The translations under genes were made by a program, and so were the position numbers. The notes beneath the pieces were generated by a model that was given only the letters and a program-made list of their open reading frames with translations, searched no databases and had not been told where the DNA came from. A stretch of 64,000 nt of DNA from Phycisphaerales bacterium (GTDB taxonomy: Bacteria > Planctomycetota > Phycisphaerae > Phycisphaerales > UBA5793), in contig JADZAS010000016.1 of assembly GCA_020852515.1 (NCBI GenBank), forward strand, positions 250,155 through 314,154. Reading direction: 5' to 3'. Shown here one piece after another: positions 17,701-26,197 of the stretch (its first letter is position 1; every line of letters starts with the position of its first letter).

Positions 17701-19044
17701 CTACTTCCGCAACAGCCGCTCGAGGTAGTGGATGTCCAAATCGGCTTTGATGAAGCCTGAAAAGGCCATCAGGCGGCGGTGCAGGTCGATCGTCGTTGCG
17801 ATGCCTTCCACACGAAACTCCCGCAACGCGCGGCTCATGCGCGCCAGCGCCGCCTTGCGGTCGTCGGCGTGCACAATCAGTTTGGCAATCAGCGAGTCGT
17901 AGTTCGGCGGCACGCGATAGCCGGCCACGCAATGCGTGTCCACGCGCACGCCCGGACCGCCCGGCACGTCGAATCGACGAATGTCGCCGGGGCTGGGCGC
18001 GAAGTTACGATCAGGATCCTCGGCATTGATGCGGCACTCGATCGAATGTCCGTTGATGGAAATGTGCTTCTGCTGGTACGGCAGTTTTTCCCCGGCGGCG
18101 ACGAGGATGCCGGTCTTGACGATGTCCACGCCCGTGATCATCTCACTGATGGGATGCTCGACCTGCACGCGCGTGTTGACTTCGAGCATGTAGAAGTTCT
18201 GCTGCTCATCCATGAGGAATTCGACGGTGGCCGCGCCGGCGTACCGGGCCGACTGGATGAGCCTCGCCGCCGACTTGCACAGCGCTTCGCGCTTCGAGTT
18301 GTCCACGCCGGGCGCAGGCGCTTCTTCGATCAGCTTCTGATGGCGCCGCTGGGTGGAGCAGTCGCGGTCGTAGAGGTGGATCGCGTTGCCGTGCTTGTCG
18401 CCGATGACCTGCACTTCGACGTGGCGGGCTTTCTCCAGGAACTTCTCGATGTAGACGGTGCCGTCGCCGAATGCCGCCTGGGCTTCCTGCTGGGCGGCGT
18501 CGATGCCGGACTCAAGCGCCACGCGGTTGTGGGCGATGCGCATGCCGCGCCCGCCGCCGCCCGCGGAGGCCTTGATGATGACCGGGTAGCCGATCTCCTC
18601 GGCGAGTTTGACGGCTTCTTCCTTGCTCTCGATACCGCCGGGCGAACCGGGGAAAATCGGCACCTTGTTCGCCTTGGCGAGCTTCTTGCAGTTGATCTTG
18701 TCGCCGAGCTGGTTCATCGCCTCAGGCGAGGGGCCGATGAACTCGATCTGGCACGAACGGCAGACCTCCGCGAAATGCGAGTTCTCCGCGAGAAAGCCGT
18801 AGCCGGGATGGATCGCATCCACGTTGGCGACTTCGGCGGCCGAGATGATGCGCGGGATGTTGAGGTAGCTCTGCTTCGACGGCGGCGGGCCGATGCACAC
18901 CGCGTCGTCGGCCAGCTCGAGATACGGCGCACCGCGGTCCGCCTCCGAAAACACGCACACCGACTGGATCCCCAATTCGCGCGCAGCGCGGATGATGCGG
19001 ACGGCAATCTCACCTCGGTTGGCAATCAGGATGCGACTGAACAT
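17701..19044 (-). CDS. accC: Acetyl-CoA carboxylase, biotin carboxylase subunit
   Basis: AccC (447 aa) carboxylates biotin on AccB with ATP and bicarbonate, the first half-reaction of acetyl-CoA carboxylase. It has the N-terminal FSRILIANRGEIAVRIIRAA, the ATP-grasp glycine loop KASAGGGGRGMRIAHN, FLEKARHVEVQVIGDKHGNA, the catalytic-region RDCSTQRRHQKLIEEAPAP, and EVNTRVQVEHPISEMITGVD. Start ATG 19042-19044 gives the canonical N-terminus. It follows accB by 100 bp on the same strand. Confidence 0.97.
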   Translation of the reverse strand: MFSRILIANRGEIAVRIIRAARELGIQSVCVFSEADRGAPYLELADDAVCIGPPPSKQSYLNIPRIISAAEVANVDAIHPGYGFLAENSHFAEVCRSCQIEFIGPSPEAMNQLGDKINCKKLAKANKVPIFPGSPGGIESKEEAVKLAEEIGYPVIIKASAGGGGRGMRIAHNRVALESGIDAAQQEAQAAFGDGTVYIEKFLEKARHVEVQVIGDKHGNAIHLYDRDCSTQRRHQKLIEEAPAPGVDNSKREALCKSAARLIQSARYAGAATVEFLMDEQQNFYMLEVNTRVQVEHPISEMITGVDIVKTGILVAAGEKLPYQQKHISINGHSIECRINAEDPDRNFAPSPGDIRRFDVPGGPGVRVDTHCVAGYRVPPNYDSLIAKLIVHADDRKAALARMSRALREFRVEGIATTIDLHRRLMAFSGFIKADLDIHYLERLLRK

Positions 19045-19144
19045 TGAACGGGACGCCTGGAAGTTGAGATTTGCGGAGTCGCCCACGAGCGGCGAGCACT
19101 CGACCGAATCGCGGGACGTAGACTGGGCGGTTGCGCGACGACGG

Positions 19145-19615
19145 CTATTTCATCCGGAAGAGCGGCTGACCGTATTCGACCGCGTCGCCGTCATTGACGA
19201 GCACTTCGGCAATCGTACCCCTGCACTCGGCCTTGATTTCGTTGAACACCTTCATCGCTTCGATGAGGCACACGACCGTCGAGTCGGAGACCTTGGCGCC
19301 GGCGCTGATGAACGGCTCAGCGTCGGGATTGGGCCTCGAATAGAACGTGCCGACCATCGGGCTCTTGATGACGTGTCCCTCGCCTCCGCCGGCGGCGTGT
19401 CGCGCAGACTCGGCCGCCGGTGCGGCGGGAGCGCCCTGCGGCTGCAGCGGCGCCGGCGCGGCGGCAAGCGGTGCGCTCGGCGTCACCTGCGGCACGGCGA
19501 ATGCCCCGGCGCGGCGGATCGTCACACTCTGATCGCCGTCGGCGACATCGAGTTCGACGATCTCGTGGTCCACCATCATCTTGATCAGGTCTTCGATGGT
19601 CTTTCGGTCGATCAT
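19145..19615 (-). CDS. accB: Biotin carboxyl carrier protein of acetyl-CoA carboxylase
   Basis: AccB (156 aa) carries the biotin that shuttles carboxyl groups. The C-terminal biotinyl domain has the EAMKVFNEIKAE motif, whose Lys is biotinylated, and MVGTFYSRPNPDAEPFISAG, the protruding-thumb region typical of AccB. The N-terminal segment IEDLIKMMVDHEIVELDVAD is the usual helical part, joined by an Ala/Pro-rich linker. It sits between the PepP-like peptidase and accC on one strand, an order common in bacteria. Confidence 0.97.
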   Translation of the reverse strand: MIDRKTIEDLIKMMVDHEIVELDVADGDQSVTIRRAGAFAVPQVTPSAPLAAAPAPLQPQGAPAAPAAESARHAAGGGEGHVIKSPMVGTFYSRPNPDAEPFISAGAKVSDSTVVCLIEAMKVFNEIKAECRGTIAEVLVNDGDAVEYGQPLFRMK

Positions 19616-19683
19616 GGCTCTCGCTTACACCCCTGGTTGCAGATTCTCGTGCAGGCGACCATCCACCGATGACCGCCAACCCG

Positions 19684-20811
19684 CTAAAGAACTTTTGCAC
19701 TCTCCGGCGACTTGGGCCAGTCGGACAGAACGCGGCAGCCTTTGTCTGTCACCAGCACGTCATCTTCGATGCGCACACCGCCGACGCCGGGCAGGTAGAT
19801 GCCCGGCTCCACGGTCACGACCATGCCGGGCTCGAGCCGATCCTTGGCTCCGCTGCGAGGCGACATGCTCGGCGCTTCGTGAACATCCAGGCCGATGCCG
19901 TGTCCGAGGCCGTGGCCGTAGTAGTCGCCATATCCAGCGCCGTCGATGATCCGCCTCGCCGCGGCATCGACTTCCCGGCAGAGCGCGCCGCCGCGAATGG
20001 CGTCGATCGCCGCCAGTTGCGCTTCAAGCACGATTGGGTAGATCGCCTGGATCTTTTTCGGCATCGCACCCACGCCCCAGGCGCGCGTCATGTCCGAACA
20101 GTAGCCCTCCACCTTGGCGCCCCAGTCGATAAGCAGTGTACTGCCTCGCGTGAGTTTGGCCCGGCTGGATGGACGGTAGTGCGGCTTGGAACTGTTGGCC
20201 TTCGCGGACACGTTGGTGCCAAACGCCGAGCCTTCCGCGCCGCGCTGCTTCATCTCGTATTCGAGGCGTGCGGCGATCTCGGCCTCACTCTGGCCGATCT
20301 TCAAACTCGCAAGGGTCGCTTCCAGAGCCTGCTGCTGGCAACGAATGGCTTTTCGGATCAGCCCCAGTTCGACTTCATCCTTGATGACGCGCAGCTGACT
20401 GAACAGGCCGCTGGTCTCGACGATCTTGCGCGCCCCCACCGCTTTGGCCAGCGCGCGGCGGGTAGCCAGCGTTACGTGCTCGGACTGCACGCCGAGGCGA
20501 TCAATTTTCAGATCGCCCGCGACCTCGCCGACCTTGTCGGCAATCGGCCCCTTGCGCAGCGCGATGTCCAGCCAGGCGCCCAGCGGCTCGATCTCCTCGG
20601 CAAACCGGCTGTCGCTGATGAGCACGAATTGGCGAGCCGTGACGATCGCGTAACTGTCTTCGCCGCTGAACGGCGTGAGGTAGCGGATGTCATGGGCGTT
20701 GGTGACCAGCAGCGCGTCGACGCCCGCCTTCTCGATGGCCCGCCGCAGCCGGGCGAGCCGGTCGGCGTAGTGGCGCGGCATGGAGGTTGGGCGGCTCGAG
20801 CGGGACGTCAT
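19684..20811 (-). CDS. M24-family Xaa-Pro aminopeptidase
   Basis: A metallopeptidase of the pita-bread fold that removes N-terminal residues before proline. The C-terminal domain has the dimetal ligands in order: Asp in TLLIDWGAKVEGYCSDMTRA (two Asp), His in GHGLGHGIGLDVHEAPSM, Glu in VVTVEPGIYLPGVGGVRIED, and a final Glu in that last stretch. The N-terminal creatinase-like domain has LLVTNAHDIRYLTPFSGEDS. I chose ATG 20809-20811 because TATACT lies 9 bases upstream; a second ATG at 20779-20781 is possible. In many genomes this peptidase precedes efp-accB-accC; here efp is absent. Confidence 0.92.
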   Translation of the reverse strand: MTSRSSRPTSMPRHYADRLARLRRAIEKAGVDALLVTNAHDIRYLTPFSGEDSYAIVTARQFVLISDSRFAEEIEPLGAWLDIALRKGPIADKVGEVAGDLKIDRLGVQSEHVTLATRRALAKAVGARKIVETSGLFSQLRVIKDEVELGLIRKAIRCQQQALEATLASLKIGQSEAEIAARLEYEMKQRGAEGSAFGTNVSAKANSSKPHYRPSSRAKLTRGSTLLIDWGAKVEGYCSDMTRAWGVGAMPKKIQAIYPIVLEAQLAAIDAIRGGALCREVDAAARRIIDGAGYGDYYGHGLGHGIGLDVHEAPSMSPRSGAKDRLEPGMVVTVEPGIYLPGVGGVRIEDDVLVTDKGCRVLSDWPKSPESAKVL

Positions 20812-20820
20812 TGAAGGGCG

Positions 20821-20826
20821 AGTATA
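20821..20826 (-). promoter_or_regulatory. Possible -10 box for a leaderless pepP-type transcript
   Basis: Read on the minus strand this is TATACT, ending 9 bases before the chosen ATG. There is no Shine-Dalgarno sequence between it and the start codon, so transcription may begin at or next to the ATG. No convincing -35 element is seen. Confidence 0.35.
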
Positions 20827-20921
20827 TCGAACGCCGTCGCCCGAGCCAATGTGGACATCCTGCGCCAACCACCACCACGACCGGGCGGGAGCGCCATGTT
20901 CCTGTGGCCCATTTCCGCCGT

Positions 20922-23900
20922 TCAGGACTTCTGATCGCCGGGCCGCACGTCGCGGCCGCCAAACAGTGAGTACAGCGCGGGCAAAATGAACAGCGTGAGC
21001 AGGTTGTCCGAGAGGATGCCGCCGATGACGACCGTGGCCAGCGGCCGCTGCACCTCCGCGCCGACGCCGGTGTTCAGAGCCATCGGCAGAAATCCGAGTG
21101 CGGCCACCAGCCCCGTCATGAGAATCGGCCGGAGGCGGATGAGGCGCGTTTGTTCGATTGCGTCGTCAATGGCCGCCCCGGCCGCGATGCGCTGGCGGAT
21201 CGTGGACACGAGCACGAGTCCCGAGAGCATCGACACGCCTGAGACGGCAACAAATCCCACCGCCGCGGAGATCGTGAAGTCGAGGTCGCGCAGGAGCAGT
21301 GCCGCCACCCCGCCGAACGCCGCGAAAGGCGCGCCGGTGAGTACCAGCAGCGAATCGACCACGCTGCCGATGCTGAAGTAGAGCAGCAGCGCGATTGACG
21401 CGATGACGATTGGGATGATGATGAACAGGCGGCGGGTGGCACGATCGTAGTGCTCGAACTGTCCGCCAAAGGCGACGTAGTAGCCCGGCGGCATCGGCAC
21501 GTCGGCGGTAATGCGCTCGCGCGCTTCGGCGACGAATCCGCCCAGGTCGCGACCGCGCACGTTGGTCTGGACGATGGTGCGGCGCTTGCCCCACTCGCGG
21601 TTGATCACGGTCGGACCGTCCACGATAGATACGCGCGCCAGACGGGCAAGCGGAAGCCGCCCGCCATCGGCCGTCGGCACGAGGATCTCGCCTACGGCGT
21701 CCGGGTCACCGCGATATCGATCCGGCAGTTCGAGGGTGAGATCAAAGCGGCGCTGGCCGTCACGGACGTGTCCAATGCGCACCTCGCCGAGCGCTTCGAC
21801 GATTTCCAGCACGTGCCGCGCCGGAATGCCGTAACGGGCGATGGCGTCCTGATCGACGCGCACTTCGAGCACCGGCGCGCCGGTCACCTGCTCGACGGTG
21901 ACGGAGTCGGCGCCTGGAATGGAGTCGACGATCGACTGCACCTGCGAAGCGACCGTCGCCAACTGTTCGATCTCATCCCCGAAGATCATGATTCCGACGT
22001 CGGCGCGAACGCCGGCGACCATCTCGTTCATGCGCATCTCGATGGGCTGGGTCATGATCGCCTTGATGCCCGGCAGCGACTGGAGATCCGCGAGGATCAT
22101 CGCTGAGAGTTCGGCCTGCGATGTGGCGCGCGTCCAGCCTTCGCGCGGCCGGAGCGTGATGTAGACGTCGTTCTGCTCCAATCCCATCGGGTCGGTGGCG
22201 ACGGCCGGCGTTCCCAGGCGGGTCCAGATGCGATCGATCTCGTCGGGATAGCGGTCAAGCAAAAACTGTTCGATGCCCGTGTTGTACTCGACGGACTGGT
22301 CGATCGAGACGCCGGCGAGCCGCACGATGTTGGCGGCGATGGCCTCCTCGTAGAGCCGCGGAATAAAAGCCGTGCCGAGGCGCCCCGCCAGCATCACGCC
22401 CAGCGCGACGACCAGCACACCGAAGGCGGCGACGAGCAAGCGAAACCGGAGCGCCACGTGGATGAATGGCCGGTACACCCACTGCATGGCGCGAACGAGC
22501 CAGTTCTCGCGCTCATGCATGCGCCGGCTGATGAGGAGACTGCACAGGACCGGCGTCAGCGTTAGCGAGAAGATGAGCGAACTGAGAAGCGCGAACACGA
22601 CGGTGAGCGCCATGGGGCGGAACATCTTGCCCTCGACGCCTTCGAGCAGCAGGATGGGCAGGAAGACGACCATGATGATCAGTTCGCCGAACATCGTCGG
22701 TTTGCGCACTTCAATCGAAGCGTCGCGCACGATATCGAGTATCGGGGTCTTCGCACCCGCGTCGTTGTCGTGCCCGATGCGCCGGACGCAGTTCTCCACG
22801 ATGATGACCGAACTGTCCACGACGAGGCCGAAGTCAATGGCGCCAAGGCTGAGCAGGCTGGCGGCAATGCCGAACTGCATCATCATCGAGAACGAGAAGA
22901 GCATGGCCAGCGGAATCGCCAGCGCGACGATCAGCCCTGCGCGAAGATTGCCCAGAAACATGAACAGCACGGCGACGACGAAGAGCGCGCCCAGAAGCAG
23001 GTTCTCGGTCACGGTGTGAATGACGTGATCGACGAGGTACGTCCGCCGGTAGACCACCTCCACACCCACGTTGTCCGGCAGGATCGAGCGGATCTCTTCG
23101 AGTCGCTCCTCCAGCCGGCTCGTGACTTCATGGCTGTTCTCATCCATGAGCATGAAACCCAGCCCGAGAACGACTTCGCCGCTGCCCTGAGCCGTGACGG
23201 CGCCGCGCCGGATCTCATGGCCCTCGCGCACCTCGGCCACGTCGCGCACGCGCACCGGCGTGCCGCCTTCGGCCTTGATGACCGCATTGGCGATCTGATC
23301 CAGCGTCGTGGTCAGCGCCAGCCCGTGCACCATCATCGACTCGCCGCCGCGCGTGACCTGCCCGCCGCCGACGCTGGCGTTATTCACTTCGAGCGCCGCG
23401 GCGATTTCGTCGAGCGTGAGTTTGAACTTGATCAGTTGCGCCGGCTCGACGACGACCTCGAACTGCTTGACCAGGCCTCCCCATGTGTTCACTTCGGCAA
23501 CGCCGGGCACCTGCCTCAGTTGCGGCGCGATGATCCAATCCTGCGCCGTCGTCAGTTCGGTGAGGCTTGCCGGGCTCTCGCCCTTGCCGACGACGAGGTA
23601 GTGGAAGACCTCTCCCAACCCGGTCGCCACCGGGCCCATTTCGGGTCGCTCGATCCCCTCAGGCAATTGAATGCCGCTGAGCCGCTCGTTGATCAACTGT
23701 CGCGCAAAATAGATGTCTACTCCGTCGTCAAACGTGACGGTGACCTGCGACAAGCCGAACTTTGATATCGATCGGACACCGGAGAGGCCGGGAAGGCCGG
23801 AGATGGCGACTTCGACCGGAAACGTGATCTGCTGCTCGATCTCTTCGGGCGAGAGCGCCGGCGCCACGGTGTTGATCTGCACCTGCACCGGCGTGGTGTC

Positions 23901-24020
23901 AGGGAACGCATCGATGGGCAGATGCGCCATCGAGTACACCCCCCATGCGACGAACACCAGCGTGCCGAGGATGACGAGCAGCCGGTGGCGCAGCGACCAG
24001 TCGATGATCCAGTTCAACAT
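20922..24020 (-). CDS. Heavy-metal efflux RND transporter (CzcA/CusA family)
   Basis: A 1032-residue inner-membrane proton/metal antiporter of the HME-RND family, one part of a tripartite pump. The N-terminus DWSLRHRLLVILGTLVFVAW and the first porter domain PDTTPVQVQINTVAPALSPE match CzcA/CusA. The proton-relay helix reads AIDFGLVVDSSVIIVENCVR, retaining both Asp and the Glu. RMNEMVAGVRADVGIMIFGD is closer to CzcA/NccA than to CusA, so the metal (Zn/Co/Cd/Ni versus Cu/Ag) is undecided. It is followed by FFxxPxxY-like C-terminal helices. It lies 49 bp after the adaptor gene in a five-gene minus-strand cluster. Confidence 0.93.
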   Translation of the reverse strand: MLNWIIDWSLRHRLLVILGTLVFVAWGVYSMAHLPIDAFPDTTPVQVQINTVAPALSPEEIEQQITFPVEVAISGLPGLSGVRSISKFGLSQVTVTFDDGVDIYFARQLINERLSGIQLPEGIERPEMGPVATGLGEVFHYLVVGKGESPASLTELTTAQDWIIAPQLRQVPGVAEVNTWGGLVKQFEVVVEPAQLIKFKLTLDEIAAALEVNNASVGGGQVTRGGESMMVHGLALTTTLDQIANAVIKAEGGTPVRVRDVAEVREGHEIRRGAVTAQGSGEVVLGLGFMLMDENSHEVTSRLEERLEEIRSILPDNVGVEVVYRRTYLVDHVIHTVTENLLLGALFVVAVLFMFLGNLRAGLIVALAIPLAMLFSFSMMMQFGIAASLLSLGAIDFGLVVDSSVIIVENCVRRIGHDNDAGAKTPILDIVRDASIEVRKPTMFGELIIMVVFLPILLLEGVEGKMFRPMALTVVFALLSSLIFSLTLTPVLCSLLISRRMHERENWLVRAMQWVYRPFIHVALRFRLLVAAFGVLVVALGVMLAGRLGTAFIPRLYEEAIAANIVRLAGVSIDQSVEYNTGIEQFLLDRYPDEIDRIWTRLGTPAVATDPMGLEQNDVYITLRPREGWTRATSQAELSAMILADLQSLPGIKAIMTQPIEMRMNEMVAGVRADVGIMIFGDEIEQLATVASQVQSIVDSIPGADSVTVEQVTGAPVLEVRVDQDAIARYGIPARHVLEIVEALGEVRIGHVRDGQRRFDLTLELPDRYRGDPDAVGEILVPTADGGRLPLARLARVSIVDGPTVINREWGKRRTIVQTNVRGRDLGGFVAEARERITADVPMPPGYYVAFGGQFEHYDRATRRLFIIIPIVIASIALLLYFSIGSVVDSLLVLTGAPFAAFGGVAALLLRDLDFTISAAVGFVAVSGVSMLSGLVLVSTIRQRIAAGAAIDDAIEQTRLIRLRPILMTGLVAALGFLPMALNTGVGAEVQRPLATVVIGGILSDNLLTLFILPALYSLFGGRDVRPGDQKS

Positions 24021-24069
24021 GCACAGGCTCCGCGCGGCTTCACGCCGGCCTCACGTCACCGCATCGGCG

Positions 24070-25572
24070 CTACTTCTTGAGGTGGTCTACTTCACAGCAG
24101 CCCGCGCCGACGGAGTTCTTGAGGATTTCGTTCTTGAGAATGAAACTGCCTCGGGAAACGACGACGTCGCCGGCGTCAAGGCCGTCGAGCACTTCGTAGT
24201 GGTTCCCCGCGTCAAAGCCCAGCACGAGGCGGACCGGCTGGAACGTCAGCGGATCGGAGGCCGACCGACGGAAGGCCACGTTGCAGCAGCCCTCCCACTG
24301 AACCGCCTCCTTGGGCAGCATCAGCGAAGCCTCGCTCCCGCCGGTGTTGATCCGCACTCGCCCGAACATGTTGGCGCGCAGGACGCCTTGGGCGTTGTCG
24401 AATTCGACGCGGGCGCGCAGCGTGCGCGTCTCCGGATCGAGCGCTGTGCTGATCCAGGTGAGCCTTCCGGGAAAGATCAGGCCACGGAGACCGTCGAGCA
24501 TCAGCGTTGCCGTCTGGCTGACGCGCACCGTCGCGAGATCCGATTCAGCCAGATCGGCCATCGCCCACATGACGCGCGTATCCGCAATCGCCATCACCGG
24601 CTGCCCCGGCTCGACCACGTCGCCGGCAACCGCGGTGCGATCGATGACGATGCCTTCGAATGAAGCCTCGACCTGCAGCAGTGGCGAGGTGTCTCCGTCC
24701 GATTCAACCCCGTCGATCACCTCGTCGGAAAGGCCGAGATTGCGCAGCCGCTGCCGGGCCCGGCTGACCGTGATGCGGGCCTCGGCCAGGCGCGTACCGG
24801 CTTCGAGCACTTCCCGTTCGATGCCCACGCCTCGCGCAAGCAGGTCTTCTTCGCGCTTCGCGTTGGCTTCCCAGAGCCTCATCAACTCGATCGCCTGCAG
24901 AAGATCGGCTTTGGCCGAGCCGAGCTCGGTGGACTTCACGATCGCGACGGTTTCGCCGGCGCGAACGCGATCGCCAAAGTCCTTGAGCACCTCGGTTACC
25001 ACGCCAGACGCTCGCGGAGACAGCCGGGCATAGCGGTTTGTGTTGTAAGCGACCTGGGCATTGCGCTCGATGACGCGCGCGAGCGGCCGAGGCGATATCT
25101 GGGTGTACTCAAAGCCGGCGGCGCTCAGCGCTTCGCTTGAAGTCAGCGTTACCGGCGTCGATGACGTGACGCACCCCGGCGAGGGCTCGCGCTGCCATCG
25201 CAGTTCAGCCCCGGCCGCCGCAGCGCGGCGCGAGAGTTCTTCGCCTGCTCGCGGGTTGCACACCTTGCACTGGGATTCGGGCACTGCGTGCTCGGCGCAC
25301 CAGTCGCCGGCCGCGATGAACGCCGCTTTCAACAGCGGCCTGCACTCCACGCAGAGGGCTTCAGGCACGCCGTGTTCGTTGCACATCCCGAGCCGATCGA
25401 TCCGCGTCGGGTCGCAGAACGGGCACTTTGCCTGGTCGATGTCGTGGGGGCATGTCTGTCCATTGATCACGGGCTGCTGCGCTGACGCTGCGGCCGTGAC
25501 GCCGAGCAGGATCGCCCAAGTCAACGCGCAGCCGATCGCGATGAGTACATATTGACGAAGCATCGCCATCAT
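24070..25572 (-). CDS. RND periplasmic adaptor with N-terminal Cys/His metal module
   Basis: A CusB/CzcB-type membrane-fusion protein (500 aa) linking the RND pump to its outer-membrane channel. After a signal peptide, residues 41-107 form a Cys/His module of three C-x(1-2)-H-x6-C-x2-C units (C41/H43/C50/C53, C64/H67/C74/C77, C92/H95/C102/C105). The standard adaptor follows: lipoyl halves with SPRASGVVTEVLKDFGDRVR, a helical hairpin, beta-barrel, and membrane-proximal domain with EGCCNVAF. The C-terminus ends GAGCCEVDHLKK, another likely metal site. Its ATG overlaps the stop of the Cys-rich lipoprotein as ATGA, so the two are probably made together. Confidence 0.92.
   Translation of the reverse strand: MMAMLRQYVLIAIGCALTWAILLGVTAAASAQQPVINGQTCPHDIDQAKCPFCDPTRIDRLGMCNEHGVPEALCVECRPLLKAAFIAAGDWCAEHAVPESQCKVCNPRAGEELSRRAAAAGAELRWQREPSPGCVTSSTPVTLTSSEALSAAGFEYTQISPRPLARVIERNAQVAYNTNRYARLSPRASGVVTEVLKDFGDRVRAGETVAIVKSTELGSAKADLLQAIELMRLWEANAKREEDLLARGVGIEREVLEAGTRLAEARITVSRARQRLRNLGLSDEVIDGVESDGDTSPLLQVEASFEGIVIDRTAVAGDVVEPGQPVMAIADTRVMWAMADLAESDLATVRVSQTATLMLDGLRGLIFPGRLTWISTALDPETRTLRARVEFDNAQGVLRANMFGRVRINTGGSEASLMLPKEAVQWEGCCNVAFRRSASDPLTFQPVRLVLGFDAGNHYEVLDGLDAGDVVVSRGSFILKNEILKNSVGAGCCEVDHLKK
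25252..25452 (-). repeat. Cys/His module copy 3 (in adaptor)
   Basis: Encodes adaptor residues 41-107: CPH-x6-CPFCDP, then CNEHGVPEALCVECRP, then WCAEHAVPESQCKVCNP. It is a close copy of the two modules in the adjacent lipoprotein gene. Nine Cys and three ligand-spaced His form three CHCC units. Confidence 0.9.
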
Positions 25573-26195
25573 CCGCCTCCTTCATTCGAGGATCGCTCCA
25601 GATCGGGATTGCATTGCAGGCACTGCGACTCCGGCGTCTCGTGCTCGGCGCACCAGTCCCCCTTGGCGACGAACGCCGTCTTGAGGTAGGGCCGGCACTG
25701 CACGCACAGGGCCTCGGCGATCTCATGCTCCTTGCAGAAGCCCGCCGACTCGATCAGGCTCGGTGTGCAGAATGGACACTTGGCAGATGCAATGCCGTGT
25801 TCGCAATTGACCGGGTCCGATCCACTTGGCACACCGGCGGACACCGCTCCGCCGTGCACACCGGGTTGCACCTTCGCCGCAAGGGCCGGGTTGCAGTCGA
25901 TGCACTGCGACTCGGGCGTGTTGTGCTCGGCGCACCAGTCACTGTTGGCGCGAAAGGCGGCGCTGAGGTACGGCCGGCACTTGGCGCAGAGCGCTTCGGC
26001 GACGCCGTGCTCACCGCAGAAGCCGTCCGCCGCAACCATTTCCGGGTTGCAGAACGGGCACTTCTCCTGCTTGATCTCGTGCGGGCAGCGGCCGTCGGCT
26101 GACTGGTCGCTGGAATCGCCTGATTTGCCGCAGCCGGCCAGCGCGATGCAGACGCCGGCCACCAATACGAATGCAACATGAGTAAGTCTTTGCAT
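25569..26195 (-). CDS. Cys-rich periplasmic lipoprotein with two CHCC modules
   Basis: This 208-residue protein has a lipoprotein signal ending ALAGCG (C22) and is otherwise two copies of the module also found in the neighbouring adaptor. Copy 1 has C37/H39/C46/C49, C60/H63/C70/C73 and C88/H91/C98/C101. Copy 2 has C131/H133/C140/C143, C154/H157/C164/C167 and C182/H185/C192/C195. A Gly/Val/Ser-rich linker of about 27 residues separates them. GGAGG upstream of the ATG is a good ribosome site. I do not know a named family. Placement between the outer-membrane channel and adaptor genes suggests a metal-binding buffer or chaperone that hands ions to the pump. Confidence 0.85.
   Translation of the reverse strand: MQRLTHVAFVLVAGVCIALAGCGKSGDSSDQSADGRCPHEIKQEKCPFCNPEMVAADGFCGEHGVAEALCAKCRPYLSAAFRANSDWCAEHNTPESQCIDCNPALAAKVQPGVHGGAVSAGVPSGSDPVNCEHGIASAKCPFCTPSLIESAGFCKEHEIAEALCVQCRPYLKTAFVAKGDWCAEHETPESQCLQCNPDLERSSNEGGG
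25605..25805 (-). repeat. Cys/His module copy 2 (in lipoprotein)
   Basis: Encodes lipoprotein residues 131-197, starting CEHGIASAKCPFCTP and ending WCAEHETPESQCLQCNP. Same Cys/His spacing as the other two copies. Confidence 0.9.
25887..26087 (-). repeat. Cys/His module copy 1 (in lipoprotein)
   Basis: Encodes lipoprotein residues 37-103, starting CPHEIKQEKCPFCNP and ending WCAEHNTPESQCIDCNP. Same Cys/His spacing as the other two copies. Confidence 0.9.
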
Positions 26196-26197
26196 GA

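Noticed and set aside
16112-17728. Plus-strand open frame opposite gamma-glutamyltransferase
   Set aside because: Antisense to a gene with complete catalytic motifs; composition is that of a reverse-complement shadow.
25252-26087. Repeated Cys-rich segments considered as a frameshifted or duplicated adaptor gene
   Set aside because: The lipoprotein has its own signal, lipobox and ribosome site, and both genes are intact and in frame.
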